Made by a program: the position numbers and the translations under genes. Under the pieces are notes generated by a model. That model saw only the letters and a list, made by a program, of their open reading frames with translations, searched no databases and had not been told where the DNA came from. A DNA stretch of 64,000 bases from Acinetobacter sp. ASP199. GTDB taxonomy: Bacteria; Pseudomonadota; Gammaproteobacteria; Pseudomonadales; Moraxellaceae. The stretch covers positions 1,798,001 through 1,862,000 of the forward strand of contig NZ_CP062182.1 in NCBI RefSeq assembly GCF_022700675.1. The letters run 5' to 3'. Below are positions 7,976 through 17,506 of the stretch, in pieces; the stretch's first letter is position 1, and each line of letters starts with the position of its first letter.

Positions 7976-10588
7976 TTAAACACTGAGCATGCTGTTCAAA
8001 GTTTCACAAACATTTTTAGATTTCACCAGTGGTTTTAATGCCTCAAGTTGAGCTTTTACTTCCTCACGTTGTGGTTCAGCCAAAGTGTACCAACGAGATA
8101 AAACTTGAAGCAGACGTGAACCGACAATCGGGTTTTTCTCATCCAGATATTTGGCGAGCGTAATATAATGTTGTACACCAAAACTCCAGGTATTCACTGG
8201 GTTTGCATTCAGACCACCGCTGACAGCGCGGATACGGTTTGGTACTTTTAGATCGTAATCTGGATGTTCAGTCAGCGCCTTAATGGTCGCAGCAGTGGCG
8301 TCCGGATGTGCAGCCTGCAACATGAACCACTGATCCAGAGCAAGGGCTTCATCTTTAAAGCGCGCGTAGAAATCTTCCAGCGTCGCTTGTGCTTGTGGTG
8401 CATCATTCCATACCAGTACACGCAGCGCACCAAGGCGTTCAGACATATTGCCCGTATTTGCATATTGTTGCTGAGCCAGCTCAAATGCTGCTTCATCTCC
8501 TTCACGCGCCATCATCATCAGCATGATATTTTTCAGTGCACGGGTACCCATCGCCTGAGAGAAATCAGATTGCAGATCCGGATCAAGAGACAGGTAAATT
8601 TCTTTGGCAGTATCACCAAGTGCACGCGCTAATTTATTCAGCAAGGCATTGCGTTTTTCCTGAATCTTGCTTGGGCGGTAGTCCACATCAATACGACTGC
8701 CAAGATAGCCTTCGGTCGGTACATCAAACAAACGTGATGCCAGCAATGGATCCTGTTCAATCACACTCGGCAAGGTATTCAGCATTGCCTGAACATAAAT
8801 CTCTGCTGCAGACTGATCATTCAAGAGAATACGCTCAAGCAAAGTCTGAGTCGCCTGCCAGCGGTTGAAACCATTGGTTTCATGTTGCAGCAAGAATGCC
8901 AGCTCTTTATCCGAATAATTAAATTCCAGATTGACCGGTGCCGAGAAGTTACGCAGTAATGACACCACTGGTTTTGCTTTTACACCAGTAAATTCGATAC
9001 GTGCCTGATCCTGATCAAACAGGTATACGCCATCCTTGACGCCATTTTCAAACAGCGCTGCTGCATTTAAGGTCAGCTGTTCACCACTCTCGGCATCGAA
9101 CAGAGCCAATGCCACCGGAATCGGTACCGCTTTCAGATTTGGATATTTCGGATGTGCTTTCAGGCTTTGTTTGAAGTTCAAACAATAGGTCTGTGCTTCT
9201 GCATCATACTCACCATGCACTTCCAGTTTTGGGGTACCTGGCTGGTTATACCAGATCAGGAAACTGGAGAGATCGACACCAGAACCTGCGCTTAATGCTG
9301 CAACCCAATCTTCAACCGTGACTGCCTCACCATCATGACGGCGGAAATATTCATCCGTACCCATGCGGAATTTTGCCTTACCAAGCAAGGTCGCCATCAT
9401 GCGGTTAATTTCCGCACCTTTTTCATAAACTGTCGCAGTATAGAAGTTATTGATTTCGACAAAATGATCTGGGCGTGGTGGATGTGACAATGGACCTGAA
9501 TCTTCAGGGAACTGATGCGCTTTCAGTACCGCCACATCATCAATACGCTGTACGGCTGCAGACTGTAAATCTTCCGAGAATGATTGATCACGGAATACAG
9601 TCAAACCTTCTTTTAAACACAACTGGAACCAGTCACGGCAGGTAATACGGTTACCGGTCCAGTTATGGAAATATTCATGTGCAATCACTGACTGTACTCG
9701 CATGATCGCAGCATCAGTCGTATATTCTTCATCTGCCAGCACACATGAAGTATTAAAGATATTTAAGCCTTTATTTTCCATTGCGCCCATGTTGAATGCA
9801 CTGGTGGCCACAATCATATAATTGTCGAGATCATAAGGACGGCCATAATGTTCTTCATCCCAACGCATAGAATGCTTTAAGGCTTCCATGGCAATTTTAC
9901 ATTTTGGAATGTCTTTTTCTTCGGCATAAATTTCCAGTGCTACATCACGGCCTTCAGAAGTCGTATAGCGATCCTTCATCACAGCCAGATCACCGATCAC
10001 ACAGGCAAACAGATAGCTTGGCTTTTTAGTTGGATCTTGCCAGATCGCATAGTGGCGGTCTTCGCCTGCTTCACCAGTTTCAATCAGGTTACCGTTAGCA
10101 AGAAGTACCGGGAATTTCTTGTCTGCTTCTACACGTGTGGTAAAAACAGATAGGACATCCGGACGGTCTGGATAGAAGGTAATTTTACGGAAGCCTTCTG
10201 GTTCGTTCTGCGTTACGAACAGATCTGAACTGGCTTGATACAAACCTTCTAATTGGGTATTGGATTCAGGATGAATACGAACCACGGTTTCAATCGTGGC
10301 ATTATCCGGTGCATTAGTAAGCACCAGCTGTTCAGCATCAAGCTTATACTCACTTTCAGAAAGTGGCTTACCATTAACATGAATTGATTGCAGTTCCAGA
10401 TCACGCCCGAGTAAAACCAGATCACCTTCGGTCTGACGCTGCATCACCAGTGTAGAACTGACCAGCGTATGATCTGCATAGACCTGAATATTCAGCTCAA
10501 TCGAGTCAACGATATAAGAAGGTTTTTGATAGTCTTTTAAATAAATGGTTTGATCTGCTTCGATCGCTGAATTAGCCGCAATATTCAT
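7976..10588 (-). CDS. pepN: Aminopeptidase N (M1 zinc metallopeptidase)
   Basis: An 870-aa cytosolic M1 aminopeptidase, the standard PepN length. It releases N-terminal residues from peptides in the late steps of protein turnover. The zinc site is H304-E-Y-F-H308 with the third ligand E327 in LKEGLT; the exopeptidase motif GAMEN spans 268-272. The C-terminal half is the helical superstructure typical of PepN. It stands alone with its own terminator and a 390-bp upstream gap. Confidence 0.97.
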   Translation of the reverse strand: MNIAANSAIEADQTIYLKDYQKPSYIVDSIELNIQVYADHTLVSSTLVMQRQTEGDLVLLGRDLELQSIHVNGKPLSESEYKLDAEQLVLTNAPDNATIETVVRIHPESNTQLEGLYQASSDLFVTQNEPEGFRKITFYPDRPDVLSVFTTRVEADKKFPVLLANGNLIETGEAGEDRHYAIWQDPTKKPSYLFACVIGDLAVMKDRYTTSEGRDVALEIYAEEKDIPKCKIAMEALKHSMRWDEEHYGRPYDLDNYMIVATSAFNMGAMENKGLNIFNTSCVLADEEYTTDAAIMRVQSVIAHEYFHNWTGNRITCRDWFQLCLKEGLTVFRDQSFSEDLQSAAVQRIDDVAVLKAHQFPEDSGPLSHPPRPDHFVEINNFYTATVYEKGAEINRMMATLLGKAKFRMGTDEYFRRHDGEAVTVEDWVAALSAGSGVDLSSFLIWYNQPGTPKLEVHGEYDAEAQTYCLNFKQSLKAHPKYPNLKAVPIPVALALFDAESGEQLTLNAAALFENGVKDGVYLFDQDQARIEFTGVKAKPVVSLLRNFSAPVNLEFNYSDKELAFLLQHETNGFNRWQATQTLLERILLNDQSAAEIYVQAMLNTLPSVIEQDPLLASRLFDVPTEGYLGSRIDVDYRPSKIQEKRNALLNKLARALGDTAKEIYLSLDPDLQSDFSQAMGTRALKNIMLMMMAREGDEAAFELAQQQYANTGNMSERLGALRVLVWNDAPQAQATLEDFYARFKDEALALDQWFMLQAAHPDATAATIKALTEHPDYDLKVPNRIRAVSGGLNANPVNTWSFGVQHYITLAKYLDEKNPIVGSRLLQVLSRWYTLAEPQREEVKAQLEALKPLVKSKNVCETLNSMLSV

Positions 10589-10606
10589 GTCATGTCCTGA
10601 TTATCT

Positions 10607-10620
10607 TGTCGAAATCGACA
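10607..10620 (-). repeat. 14-bp palindrome before pepN start
   Basis: TGTCGA-AA-TCGACA lies 19-32 nt upstream of the pepN ATG, between the likely ribosome site (AGGAC) and the promoter. It could be an operator or a leader hairpin; only the symmetry is seen. Confidence 0.45.
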
Positions 10621-10866
10621 TTTATAGTCTTTAAATCATACGCCAAGTTGCAAACACTGTGTGTGTCATTCACTGTTTGAAACTAATATGGGCATTCTTT
10701 GCACCAGTTTCAATTCATTCTGCTTAAAAGAGCAGCAGTTATTCAGGTGAAATGTTGAATACAGTCATTATTTTAACAATGTCATATTTTTTTACAGTTA
10801 TATAAAAAAATGATTTTATTAAAGTTAATATAAATAAATAAGCTATGCAGAATGTTTTAGCAAATT

Positions 10867-10895
10867 TTGAGCATGGTTCTTGCTACTTATATATG
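10867..10895 (+). promoter_or_regulatory. Promoter candidate for the 85-aa gene
   Basis: TTGAGC (10867-10872), 17-bp spacer, TATATG (10890-10895). The gene starts about 85 nt further on with a good GAGG ribosome site at 10971-10974. Confidence 0.45.
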
Positions 10896-10980
10896 TGCCA
10901 ATATGAAGTACTCGCCAAGCAGCTACAGGCGAAAATTATGACAACACATTGAATGTATATAACAAAAAATGAGGTGAGCT

Positions 10981-11238
10981 ATGTATTTAAAAGAGCATAT
11001 CGTACGTGTTGAAAACATCAAGACACTACAAGCACTCGATCAAGCCAACATTGACCATAAAGTGATTGCCCTGTTTATGAGCTGTGAAGGCATCAAGATG
11101 CAGGCCTATGAAGTTGGCGCCATTCTGAACAGCTATGATGCACTGGGTTCCAAAAAGATTCAGCCTAAAAAAGTCCAGGCTTTAATTCATGCCAAACATC
11201 TGGGTGAAGAAGACGAAAGCTTACCTTGTCCAGTCTAA
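10981..11238 (+). CDS. Hypothetical protein (85 aa)
   Basis: Small soluble protein with no recognised domain. Strong support that it is real: a GAGG Shine-Dalgarno at ideal spacing, an ATG start, and its own terminator right after the stop. The sequence is helix-rich in the first two thirds (KTLQALDQANIDHKVIALFMS), followed by a basic segment (SKKIQPKKVQALIHAKH) and an acidic tail ending EEDESLPCPV. No signal peptide. Function unknown. Confidence 0.75.
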   Translation: MYLKEHIVRVENIKTLQALDQANIDHKVIALFMSCEGIKMQAYEVGAILNSYDALGSKKIQPKKVQALIHAKHLGEEDESLPCPV

Positions 11239-11261
11239 AGACCAATTTAAAACGATAACTG

Positions 11262-11285
11262 AGGGCCACTTGAGTGGTCCTTTTT
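11262..11285 (+). terminator. Terminator after the 85-aa gene
   Basis: Stem AGGGCCACT / AGTGGTCCT (one G-T pair) around a tight TG turn, then five T. Confidence 0.8.
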
Positions 11286-11392
11286 CGTATTTGATGTTTA
11301 GCTCATAATGAAATCTTTAGCTTGAGTCACGCCTACTCAAGCCGCACTGTGTATAATGATTTTCCTTCTTCATTTTTCTATTGTTAGTTGAT

Positions 11393-12556
11393 ATGACCCT
11401 TAATGTTTTGCAGAAACAGCTCGATGAAAGTACCGCATGTCCCTTGTGTCAGGCAGCGATGTACTGGGTCGAGGCAGAACAATTTGATCAGGAACTGAAT
11501 TATCACGAATGCAGTCATTGTCATCATCAGCTTTATCCTGATCAAAAACATAACTGCTTCTGTGAAAAATGCCTGGCCAATCGTAGACGTCAAATGAAGG
11601 AAACACGTCTGCAGGAAAATCGTCAGCATCAAAAAAGCAAACAGGATGTGCATCAATATGAATTAGGTCAGCTCAGCTTTTTGAACAAGCTGTTTCTATT
11701 GGCCATTCTGGATGATCATGTGCATGAACACAGCCAGCACGCTGAATATATAGACTGGGATCAGATCAAATATCACAACATCAGTCCAAATTATTTGATG
11801 CAAAATGCGCTGGTCAAACGCCTCAGCAAGGAAAATATCCTGAGCCTAAAAGACTTTAATGCTGATCAGCAGCATTATTATATTAACGTGCGTCTGGATG
11901 GTTACTCAGAGCCGAGTTTATTCAGTATTACCCAGCAATTACGCCATTGGTTCTTTGAGAACTTAAGCAAAGGTGTGCCTTTTAAAAGTGCAGATGAAGT
12001 CAAAGAAACCCTATATTTTCTGCTGTATCAGGAAGTGATTCAATTTGCCCAGTTCTATTGTCGTAGCTGGGGCATTCAGATTGCGGGCAATAAAAGCTTT
12101 CAGACCTTCTGCTATCGGATGCTGGATGTATTGGCAGTGGGACAGATCTATTATCTGGTACAAACGGCGCTGGAATATTTATACAAACAGAAAGTCTTGC
12201 AAGCACGCAATGAAAATTTCATCAATACCAATTTGCTGAAAAAAACCTTGCAACAGTACCGTGAACGCGCCATCAATGAAAAATGGGAAACGTCTACCCT
12301 GCCACGCCCACCGCAATTGCCTTTAAGCAAAATGAGTGCAATTCTGTTCTTTCATTTCCTTGGCTATGATGAAAATATTTTCTTCCAGCCAATTTGGCGT
12401 TCATGGCAGCAGATTGAGCCTCGTTTAAAATTTTATTCTAATAAACGCTGTATGTATTGTGGTTCCGAGGAACTGACCGTGGATTATGATGCCACGGACT
12501 ATGTCAGTCTCTGCTGCCGCAACTGCAAACATCAAGATCATTATTTTACCCGCTGA
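11393..12556 (+). CDS. Hypothetical protein with terminal zinc-ribbon motifs
   Basis: A 387-aa protein I do not recognise. The ATG at 11393 is preferred over the TTG at 11381. The N-terminus is Cys-rich: C16-x2-C19, C40-x2-C43, then C55, C57 and C60. The C-terminus has a second cluster, C353-x2-C356 and C374/C375-x2-C378. The middle (~100-340) is helical and aromatic-rich, without membrane segments. This looks like a cytosolic protein with a zinc ribbon at each end, possibly nucleic-acid binding, but no catalytic motif is visible. The ThiM gene follows 33 bp later in the same direction; co-transcription is possible, with no obvious functional link. Confidence 0.75.
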   Translation: MTLNVLQKQLDESTACPLCQAAMYWVEAEQFDQELNYHECSHCHHQLYPDQKHNCFCEKCLANRRRQMKETRLQENRQHQKSKQDVHQYELGQLSFLNKLFLLAILDDHVHEHSQHAEYIDWDQIKYHNISPNYLMQNALVKRLSKENILSLKDFNADQQHYYINVRLDGYSEPSLFSITQQLRHWFFENLSKGVPFKSADEVKETLYFLLYQEVIQFAQFYCRSWGIQIAGNKSFQTFCYRMLDVLAVGQIYYLVQTALEYLYKQKVLQARNENFINTNLLKKTLQQYRERAINEKWETSTLPRPPQLPLSKMSAILFFHFLGYDENIFFQPIWRSWQQIEPRLKFYSNKRCMYCGSEELTVDYDATDYVSLCCRNCKHQDHYFTR

Positions 12557-12589
12557 TGGATTCAGCCCAGACGCACTGTGAATATCAAC

Positions 12590-13417
12590 ATGAATACAAA
12601 TTTTTCCCAACTGCACCATGACATTCTAGAGAGTGTTTGTGAGGCCTGGACAGCACTACAGCAACAGCAACCCTTAGTGCATATCATCACTAATGCAGTT
12701 GCCAGTAATTATGTAGCAAATATTCTGTTGGCTGCGAATGCCGCACCAGCCATGATTGACAATCCTTTCGAAGCTGAAAATTTTGCCCGAATTGCAGCAG
12801 CTGTCAGTTTGAATCTGGGAACACCAACTTCTGAACAAGTTCAGGCTATGCTGATTGCTGCACAGACTGCAAATACGATCAAAAAAACCTGGGTGCTCGA
12901 TCCTGTTGGTTATGGGGCAATTCTGCACTGGCGCTCAGAAGTAACTGATCAATTAATGGCATTTGAGCCGACTATCGTACGTGGCAATGCTTCTGAAATC
13001 GGCACTCTGGCAGGCAAACAGGTGACAGGCAAAGGCGTAGGTACAACCTTAGACAGTTCAGAAGTCTATCAGCAAGCTAAATCATTGCTGACACAATGCC
13101 AATGCGTGGCCATTTCCGGTGAGTCTGATTACATCATCTCGCAAGATTATCCTGTGATTAAGGTAATGGGCGGATCAGAATTACAGCCGCGTGTCACTGC
13201 AACGGGTTGCGCTTTGGGCGCATTGATTGCAGCTTATAGTGCTGTGGCAACCCCAGTCATTGCCGCAACTGCTGCACATCTGCATTTCGCAATTGCCGGT
13301 AAACGGGCTGCTGAAATCGCATCCACGCTAGGCAGCTTTAATGTTGCCTTTATCGATCAAATTCATCTGTTGAATCCTGAAATCATTCGCCAACATGCAG
13401 ATTTTAAGCTGCTTTGA
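12590..13417 (+). CDS. thiM: Hydroxyethylthiazole kinase
   Basis: A ribokinase-fold salvage kinase of ~275 aa that phosphorylates 4-methyl-5-(2-hydroxyethyl)thiazole for thiamine synthesis. Visible motifs are HIITNAVASNYVAN near the N-terminus, the substrate loop GxxPAMIDNPFEAENF (typical M-x6-E), IVRGNASEI, and the C-terminal ATP/anion-hole motif TATGCALGA with the catalytic Cys. A GTG at 12578 in the same frame is an alternative start. No TPP riboswitch was recognised in the short spacer, and no thiD or thiE is adjacent, so it acts as an isolated salvage gene. Confidence 0.93.
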   Translation: MNTNFSQLHHDILESVCEAWTALQQQQPLVHIITNAVASNYVANILLAANAAPAMIDNPFEAENFARIAAAVSLNLGTPTSEQVQAMLIAAQTANTIKKTWVLDPVGYGAILHWRSEVTDQLMAFEPTIVRGNASEIGTLAGKQVTGKGVGTTLDSSEVYQQAKSLLTQCQCVAISGESDYIISQDYPVIKVMGGSELQPRVTATGCALGALIAAYSAVATPVIAATAAHLHFAIAGKRAAEIASTLGSFNVAFIDQIHLLNPEIIRQHADFKLL

Positions 13418-13447
13418 TTTACTTATTTTAATTAAGGGAAGCTGTGC

Positions 13448-14107
13448 CTAGTGCACAGATTTCCCGAAAGCCAGATTCATCATTGTTTCAAAAATCGTTT
13501 TGAAATCCAGCCGGCAAACACACACCAACCCTTTCCCCTCAAAATAGTCTGGCACGTGCTGCATAAAGAACTGGTAATGAACATCACTACGTCTGCGCAG
13601 TCGGATCAGCTGATCCGGGGTGACTTTAGGCATCAGTGCTGGTGCAACATAAATCCCCTGCCCACGTTTTTCTACCTGAGACTTATATCTGTGCATCAGC
13701 TCAAGTACGGCTTGATGAGCGTTCGGCATGGTATCGCCTTTTCCTGGATAGAAATAACGGCTACGTGATGCAAAAAAGGTATAGACCTTCGGTTGCATCA
13801 AGGTGGTGACAAACCAAAATGGAATAGCCGGATAACGTAGATGATGGTGCAGAGCCACACGAATAGCCATCTTTAAAGTCAGAGTGCTACGCCGATATTG
13901 TTCGAGCACTCCGGCACGAGAAGTTACCACAAAAATAGGCTTGTCCTGCAGCTGCAATTTGAGAATTGGCATAATATTCTGGCCAATCAGCTTCTCTCCA
14001 ACAAAATACTGTATGACTGGTACAGACACTGCTTCTGGAGCATGCACATATTGATATAACTGTTCAACTGGCGCAAAAGGGAAAATGAGTTGATCAAATT
14101 CCAGCAT
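13448..14107 (-). CDS. Conserved-looking hypothetical protein, N-terminus split by a frameshift
   Basis: A 219-aa frame of unknown function, soluble, basic and aromatic-rich, with no domain I recognise. The ATG at 14107 is probably internal: the residues just upstream in this frame (FFQQ) continue naturally from a second frame that starts at 14187 or 14178 and encodes MKIRETLIDFAALPAQQKHDFF. The two frames meet at a run of six A on the plus strand (14114-14119). One extra base there would give a single protein of about 246 aa. It is either a real one-base deletion, a sequencing slip, or less likely -1 frameshifting. Neighbours (thiM convergent, TerC-type gene upstream) give no clue to function. 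Confidence 0.65.
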   Translation of the reverse strand: MLEFDQLIFPFAPVEQLYQYVHAPEAVSVPVIQYFVGEKLIGQNIMPILKLQLQDKPIFVVTSRAGVLEQYRRSTLTLKMAIRVALHHHLRYPAIPFWFVTTLMQPKVYTFFASRSRYFYPGKGDTMPNAHQAVLELMHRYKSQVEKRGQGIYVAPALMPKVTPDQLIRLRRRSDVHYQFFMQHVPDYFEGKGLVCVCRLDFKTIFETMMNLAFGKSVH

Positions 14108-14187
14108 CTGCTGAAAAAATCGTGTTTCTGCTGGGCTGGCAAAGCGGCAAAATCAATGAGGGTTTCTCTGATTTTCATGTATGTCAT
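14108..14187 (-). other. 5' fragment of the frameshifted gene
   Basis: Start region in the other frame: ATG at 14187 (or 14178), encoding MTYMKIRETLIDFAALPAQ and then QKHDFF up to the T-tract. After the tract this frame runs on only to a stop near 13987 with low-quality sequence, whereas the other frame gives the 219-aa protein. This is best read as the missing N-terminus. Confidence 0.65.
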
Positions 14188-14604
14188 CCATTGAAGCGGC
14201 AGGCAGATCAGTTAATTCATGATACTTTTCTACTGATTCTTAGCTAAAAGCGTGTGATTAGTAAATTTTATTGTTTGGCAAATTAACATAGGATTTTTAA
14301 GTTCTTATACACAATATTCAGACTCATCAGTTACCAAATAGCTCACTATAAATTTAAGTTGTTGAATTTAATAAATATTAAAGAACCATAATGTGATATA
14401 TATCAGGTTTTATTCGATTTTGTATTTTAAGTCTGTATTTTTTGGATAAAGTAAGCAATTTTTATAGTTTTTTAGATCTCTGATTAATTTCCGAGCTTAA
14501 AATTATTCTACTGTCTGTATCACAGTATTTGGGTATAAAAAAGCCAGTGAGTAAGTACTCACTGGCTTTGCTTGGATAAACCAGATTAAGTCAGAACATC
14601 AAAC
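14188..14604. other. 417-bp AT-rich intergenic region
   Basis: Very AT-rich, with stretches such as 14220-14540 lacking any credible frame. The only clear element is the terminator at 14541-14568. The promoter of the frameshifted gene is presumably near 14200-14300 on the minus strand; I see no strong match. Confidence 0.6.
14534..14568 (-). terminator. Terminator of the TerC/CBS gene
   Basis: Thirteen-bp stem AAGCCAGTGAGTA (14541-14553) / TACTCACTGGCTT (14556-14568), followed on the minus strand by six T. It lies about 40 nt past the stop. Confidence 0.9.
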
Positions 14605-16128
14605 TTAAGCTTGATAATGGATATTCACTGATTTAATACGATTGCTTTCCATTTCAGTCACTTGGAAAGTTACCTGTTGATATTCCAGGGTCGTACCAAC
14701 TTCTACATGACCATTGCTTTTATCCAGAATCAGACCTGCAACACTGATATAACCGGCATCTTCCTCGATCAGATCCAGCATACCTAGCTCTAATTCCAGC
14801 TGATACAGATCCAGCATACCTGAAGCAATCCAATGTGTATCATCCACACGAACTAAATCCAGCTGTTCGTCTGCATCCGGGAATTCCCCTGCAATCGCTT
14901 CAAATACGTCCAATGGTGAAATCAGACCCTGCACATGACCAAATTCATCACTCACCAGAACCAAAGAACCTTTAGAGGTCCGCAAGGTATTAATTGCATC
15001 AATAACCTTCATATTTTCAAAGATAAAGATAGGACGATGACGCTTAATCAATGCTTTTAATGCTTCCGGATCTTCCAATACATCCAGCAATTCTTTGGCA
15101 CGAACAACGCTGATCACCTTATCCAGGCTGCCACGACAGACCGGAAACAGACTATGTGGTACCGATAAGATTTTTTCACGAATCTGCTCCGGGCTATCCT
15201 CAAGATCTACCCAAGAAATCTGCCCCCGCGGTGTCATGATAGAGGCTACAGAACGTTCCGCCAAAGTCAGCACACCACCGATCATATAGCGCTCTTCATC
15301 GGCAAAGGTTTGTTGTGCTTCATTTTTTTCTGTCGCATGCGTTTCGATTTTTCCGCCCATCAGTTTCAGGATAGAGTCTGCAGTACGATTACGCAGCGGA
15401 ATCTTCGCTTCATGCTTTGCAGCATTGAGTTGACCAAACTGGTTAAATGCTTCGATCGCAATGGCTACGCCAATACCTGAATAAATATAGCCTTTAGGAA
15501 TATGGAAGCCAAAACCTTCTGCAATCAGGCTGATACCAATCAGTAACAGGAAGCTCAAACATAAAATAACGACGGTTGGATGACGGTTTACGAAAGCAGT
15601 TAATGGCTTGGATGCCAACAACATCACCATCATTGCTACAACCATTGCCACCATCATCACATAGATGTTGTCGACCATACCAATTGCGGTAATCACCGAA
15701 TCGAGCGAGAAGACTGCATCTAGAATCACAATTTGAGCAACAACGGCAGTAAAACCTGCATAAACGACATTAGTTGTGACTTTGACTTCAGGCTTGCCTT
15801 CCATCTTCTCATGCAGTTCCCCCACAGCCTTATAGACCAGGAACAAGCCACCACCTAACAGGATCAGATCGCGGCCAGAGAATGTTTTATCAAATAGGGT
15901 AATTAAAGGTTCGGTTAGAGTAACCAACCAAGAGATTGCAAATAACAATCCTAAACGCATAAACAACGCCAGAGATAAACCAATCACACGGGCTTTATCG
16001 CGTTGTTCAGGAGGTAATTTTTCAGCCAGAATGGCAATGAAGACTAGGTTATCAATACCTAGAACAATTTCAAGAATAATAAGTGTAATTAAACCCACCC
16101 AGATTCCGGGATCTAATAAAAACTCCAT
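14605..16128 (-). CDS. TerC-family membrane protein with CBS and CorC/HlyC domains
   Basis: A 507-aa protein like E. coli YoaE/YegH. Residues ~1-235 are a TerC-type membrane domain of about seven helices ([20 protein letters not shown] and [20 protein letters not shown] carry the conserved acidic residues). Residues ~290-410 are a CBS pair (starting [12 protein letters not shown]), and the C-terminus ~425-505 is a CorC/HlyC transporter-associated domain. TerC proteins handle Mn2+ or other metals at the membrane, and the CBS pair usually senses nucleotides. The true substrate is not determinable. I looked for a yybP-ykoY Mn riboswitch upstream and did not see one. Confidence 0.88.
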   Translation of the reverse strand: MEFLLDPGIWVGLITLIILEIVLGIDNLVFIAILAEKLPPEQRDKARVIGLSLALFMRLGLLFAISWLVTLTEPLITLFDKTFSGRDLILLGGGLFLVYKAVGELHEKMEGKPEVKVTTNVVYAGFTAVVAQIVILDAVFSLDSVITAIGMVDNIYVMMVAMVVAMMVMLLASKPLTAFVNRHPTVVILCLSFLLLIGISLIAEGFGFHIPKGYIYSGIGVAIAIEAFNQFGQLNAAKHEAKIPLRNRTADSILKLMGGKIETHATEKNEAQQTFADEERYMIGGVLTLAERSVASIMTPRGQISWVDLEDSPEQIREKILSVPHSLFPVCRGSLDKVISVVRAKELLDVLEDPEALKALIKRHRPIFIFENMKVIDAINTLRTSKGSLVLVSDEFGHVQGLISPLDVFEAIAGEFPDADEQLDLVRVDDTHWIASGMLDLYQLELELGMLDLIEEDAGYISVAGLILDKSNGHVEVGTTLEYQQVTFQVTEMESNRIKSVNIHYQA

Positions 16129-16949
16129 TAGATAATTACCCCGTTCGAGTAAGCTAGAAATAAAGATGGAAGATCAACGCACGGCGAAGGATCCATGATT
16201 TTAACCTTTTTGACTTAAGACTCTCTTATTATGCACAAAGCTTTTAATTTGTAATGGTCTTTTCATATTAATTCGGTAAATACTTGTTTATACATAAGTC
16301 TATACACAACAGTCAGCTATTAAAAGCCAGGATTGTTTTGCAATGCTTCACTAGCATGTGTCGTCGTATTGATTTAGCTGATCTGGGAAAACAGGTGTTG
16401 CTTTCCAAGTCACTCATCAGTTTTCATAAACAATCACCCTCTCATCAGAAATATCAATACCAGCTTTTCTCAGATATCTGCCTAAATAGAGAGACTGCTT
16501 AGAGATATCTTCAGGATCTTAAGTAGCAAATTTTTCAATATCAGAGTGAAGAATGACTTAATAAAGATAACACGACCTTTAAATCCCTGATCCTCACCAC
16601 GCTTTCCTTATTTTATTTAAAAAATGAAAGTGACGTTCATCAGTTTAAATGTAACTTCTAATTTCTCTGCTATTACTAAATCTTTATTCCATATAATTTT
16701 ATTACTAATTGAATCACATTTTAGATCAAATTTCCCGACGTATGACAGAAATAAATAGGTAACAGATGAGTTAAAAATAGGTAAACTTAGGTCTTTGTTG
16801 ACCATTCGACAATTTTTTTGTCAATTATTAGCATTATTAAAAGTATTGACTCACAATTTGTCGCAATTTTTAAAAATAATGGTTGAAATTTATATAAACA
16901 TTTTCATAGAATGTAACTGCCTTACAAAAATAAATACAAGGAATCTACC
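16129..16949. other. 821-bp gene-poor AT-rich region
   Basis: The longest non-coding stretch in the window. Two short frames exist (16284-16502 plus, 16617-16805 minus), but neither has a good ribosome site, regular composition or a recognisable domain. GC falls clearly below the surroundings after about 16500. The right end holds the promoter of the MarR gene. It could hold a small RNA or the remains of a decayed gene; nothing specific is supported. Confidence 0.5.
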
Positions 16950-17414
16950 ATGACTAAAAAGTATGCGAAGTTTTTACCTTCAACAGAAGAATTCACCTTA
17001 GAAAATTTCCCTTACTATTGGGTTACTCAAGTCCATGCACAATATGTTTTAAATGTTGACCACGCGCTCAAAAAATATGGCGTTGACAATTCACGTCGTC
17101 GTATTCTGCTTGCCCTAAAAGCAAAACCACATGCGAGCGTGTCTGACCTTTCAGAGATGGTAGTTTCTAAAATGTCAACAACCACAAAAATTGTCTATCG
17201 TCTTAAAGATGAAGGCCTGGTGGATACTTATTCTTGTGAAGACGATGCACGTATTACTCGTGTGGTTCTTACAGAAAAAGGCCACGAGATGTTCCATAAG
17301 ATTAATGACCTGACCAACATTGTTCTGGAACAGTCATTTGAAGGCTTAACACCGCTCCAAATCGAAAAGACCATGGAAAGTTTACGTCACATCTTCAAAA
17401 ACCTTGCACGCTGA
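16950..17414 (+). CDS. MarR-family transcriptional regulator
   Basis: A 154-aa winged-helix dimeric repressor. The DNA-binding region is ~60-110: HASVSDLSEMVVSKMSTTTK is the recognition helix zone, and DDARITRVVLTEKG is the wing with the family D-x-R-x-x-x-x-L-T pattern. It likely responds to small phenolic or stress ligands. It stands alone after an 820-bp gap with no co-directional target; the convergent YedK-type gene is not an obvious target, so it may regulate itself or distant genes. A good ribosome site (AAGGAA) precedes the ATG. Confidence 0.9.
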   Translation: MTKKYAKFLPSTEEFTLENFPYYWVTQVHAQYVLNVDHALKKYGVDNSRRRILLALKAKPHASVSDLSEMVVSKMSTTTKIVYRLKDEGLVDTYSCEDDARITRVVLTEKGHEMFHKINDLTNIVLEQSFEGLTPLQIEKTMESLRHIFKNLAR

Positions 17415-17459
17415 TCTCAAAATATAAAAAAATAATCAGGCATTAGCGTGACTTAAGCT

Positions 17460-17492
17460 GAAAGATAAATTCATAGGCTAGATTTATCTTTC
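17460..17492. terminator. Hairpin between convergent MarR and YedK-type genes
   Basis: Eleven-bp inverted repeat GAAAGATAAAT (17460-17470) / ATTTATCTTTC (17482-17492) with an 11-nt loop, between two convergent stops. T-rich flanks fit a weak bidirectional terminator. Confidence 0.55.
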
Positions 17493-17506
17493 TGCTTCTC
17501 AAGGGA

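Larger units (their letters stand above)
10589..10980. other. 392-bp AT-rich intergenic region
   Basis: Separates divergent pepN and the 85-aa gene. Apart from the pepN palindrome and a promoter candidate near 10870-10895 I see no open frame of interest or strong hairpin; the middle (about 10740-10860) is very AT-rich. Confidence 0.6.

Noticed and set aside
12557..12589. TPP riboswitch ahead of thiM
   Set aside because: The spacer is far too short, and no THI-element motif is visible.
16129..16260. Possible yybP-ykoY Mn riboswitch before the TerC-type gene
   Set aside because: Reading the minus strand, I did not find the characteristic conserved GGGGAGTA-type core.
16284..16805. Two short frames in the 821-bp gap
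   Set aside because: There are no ribosome sites, no regular codon pattern and no domain; they are probably chance frames in AT-rich DNA.
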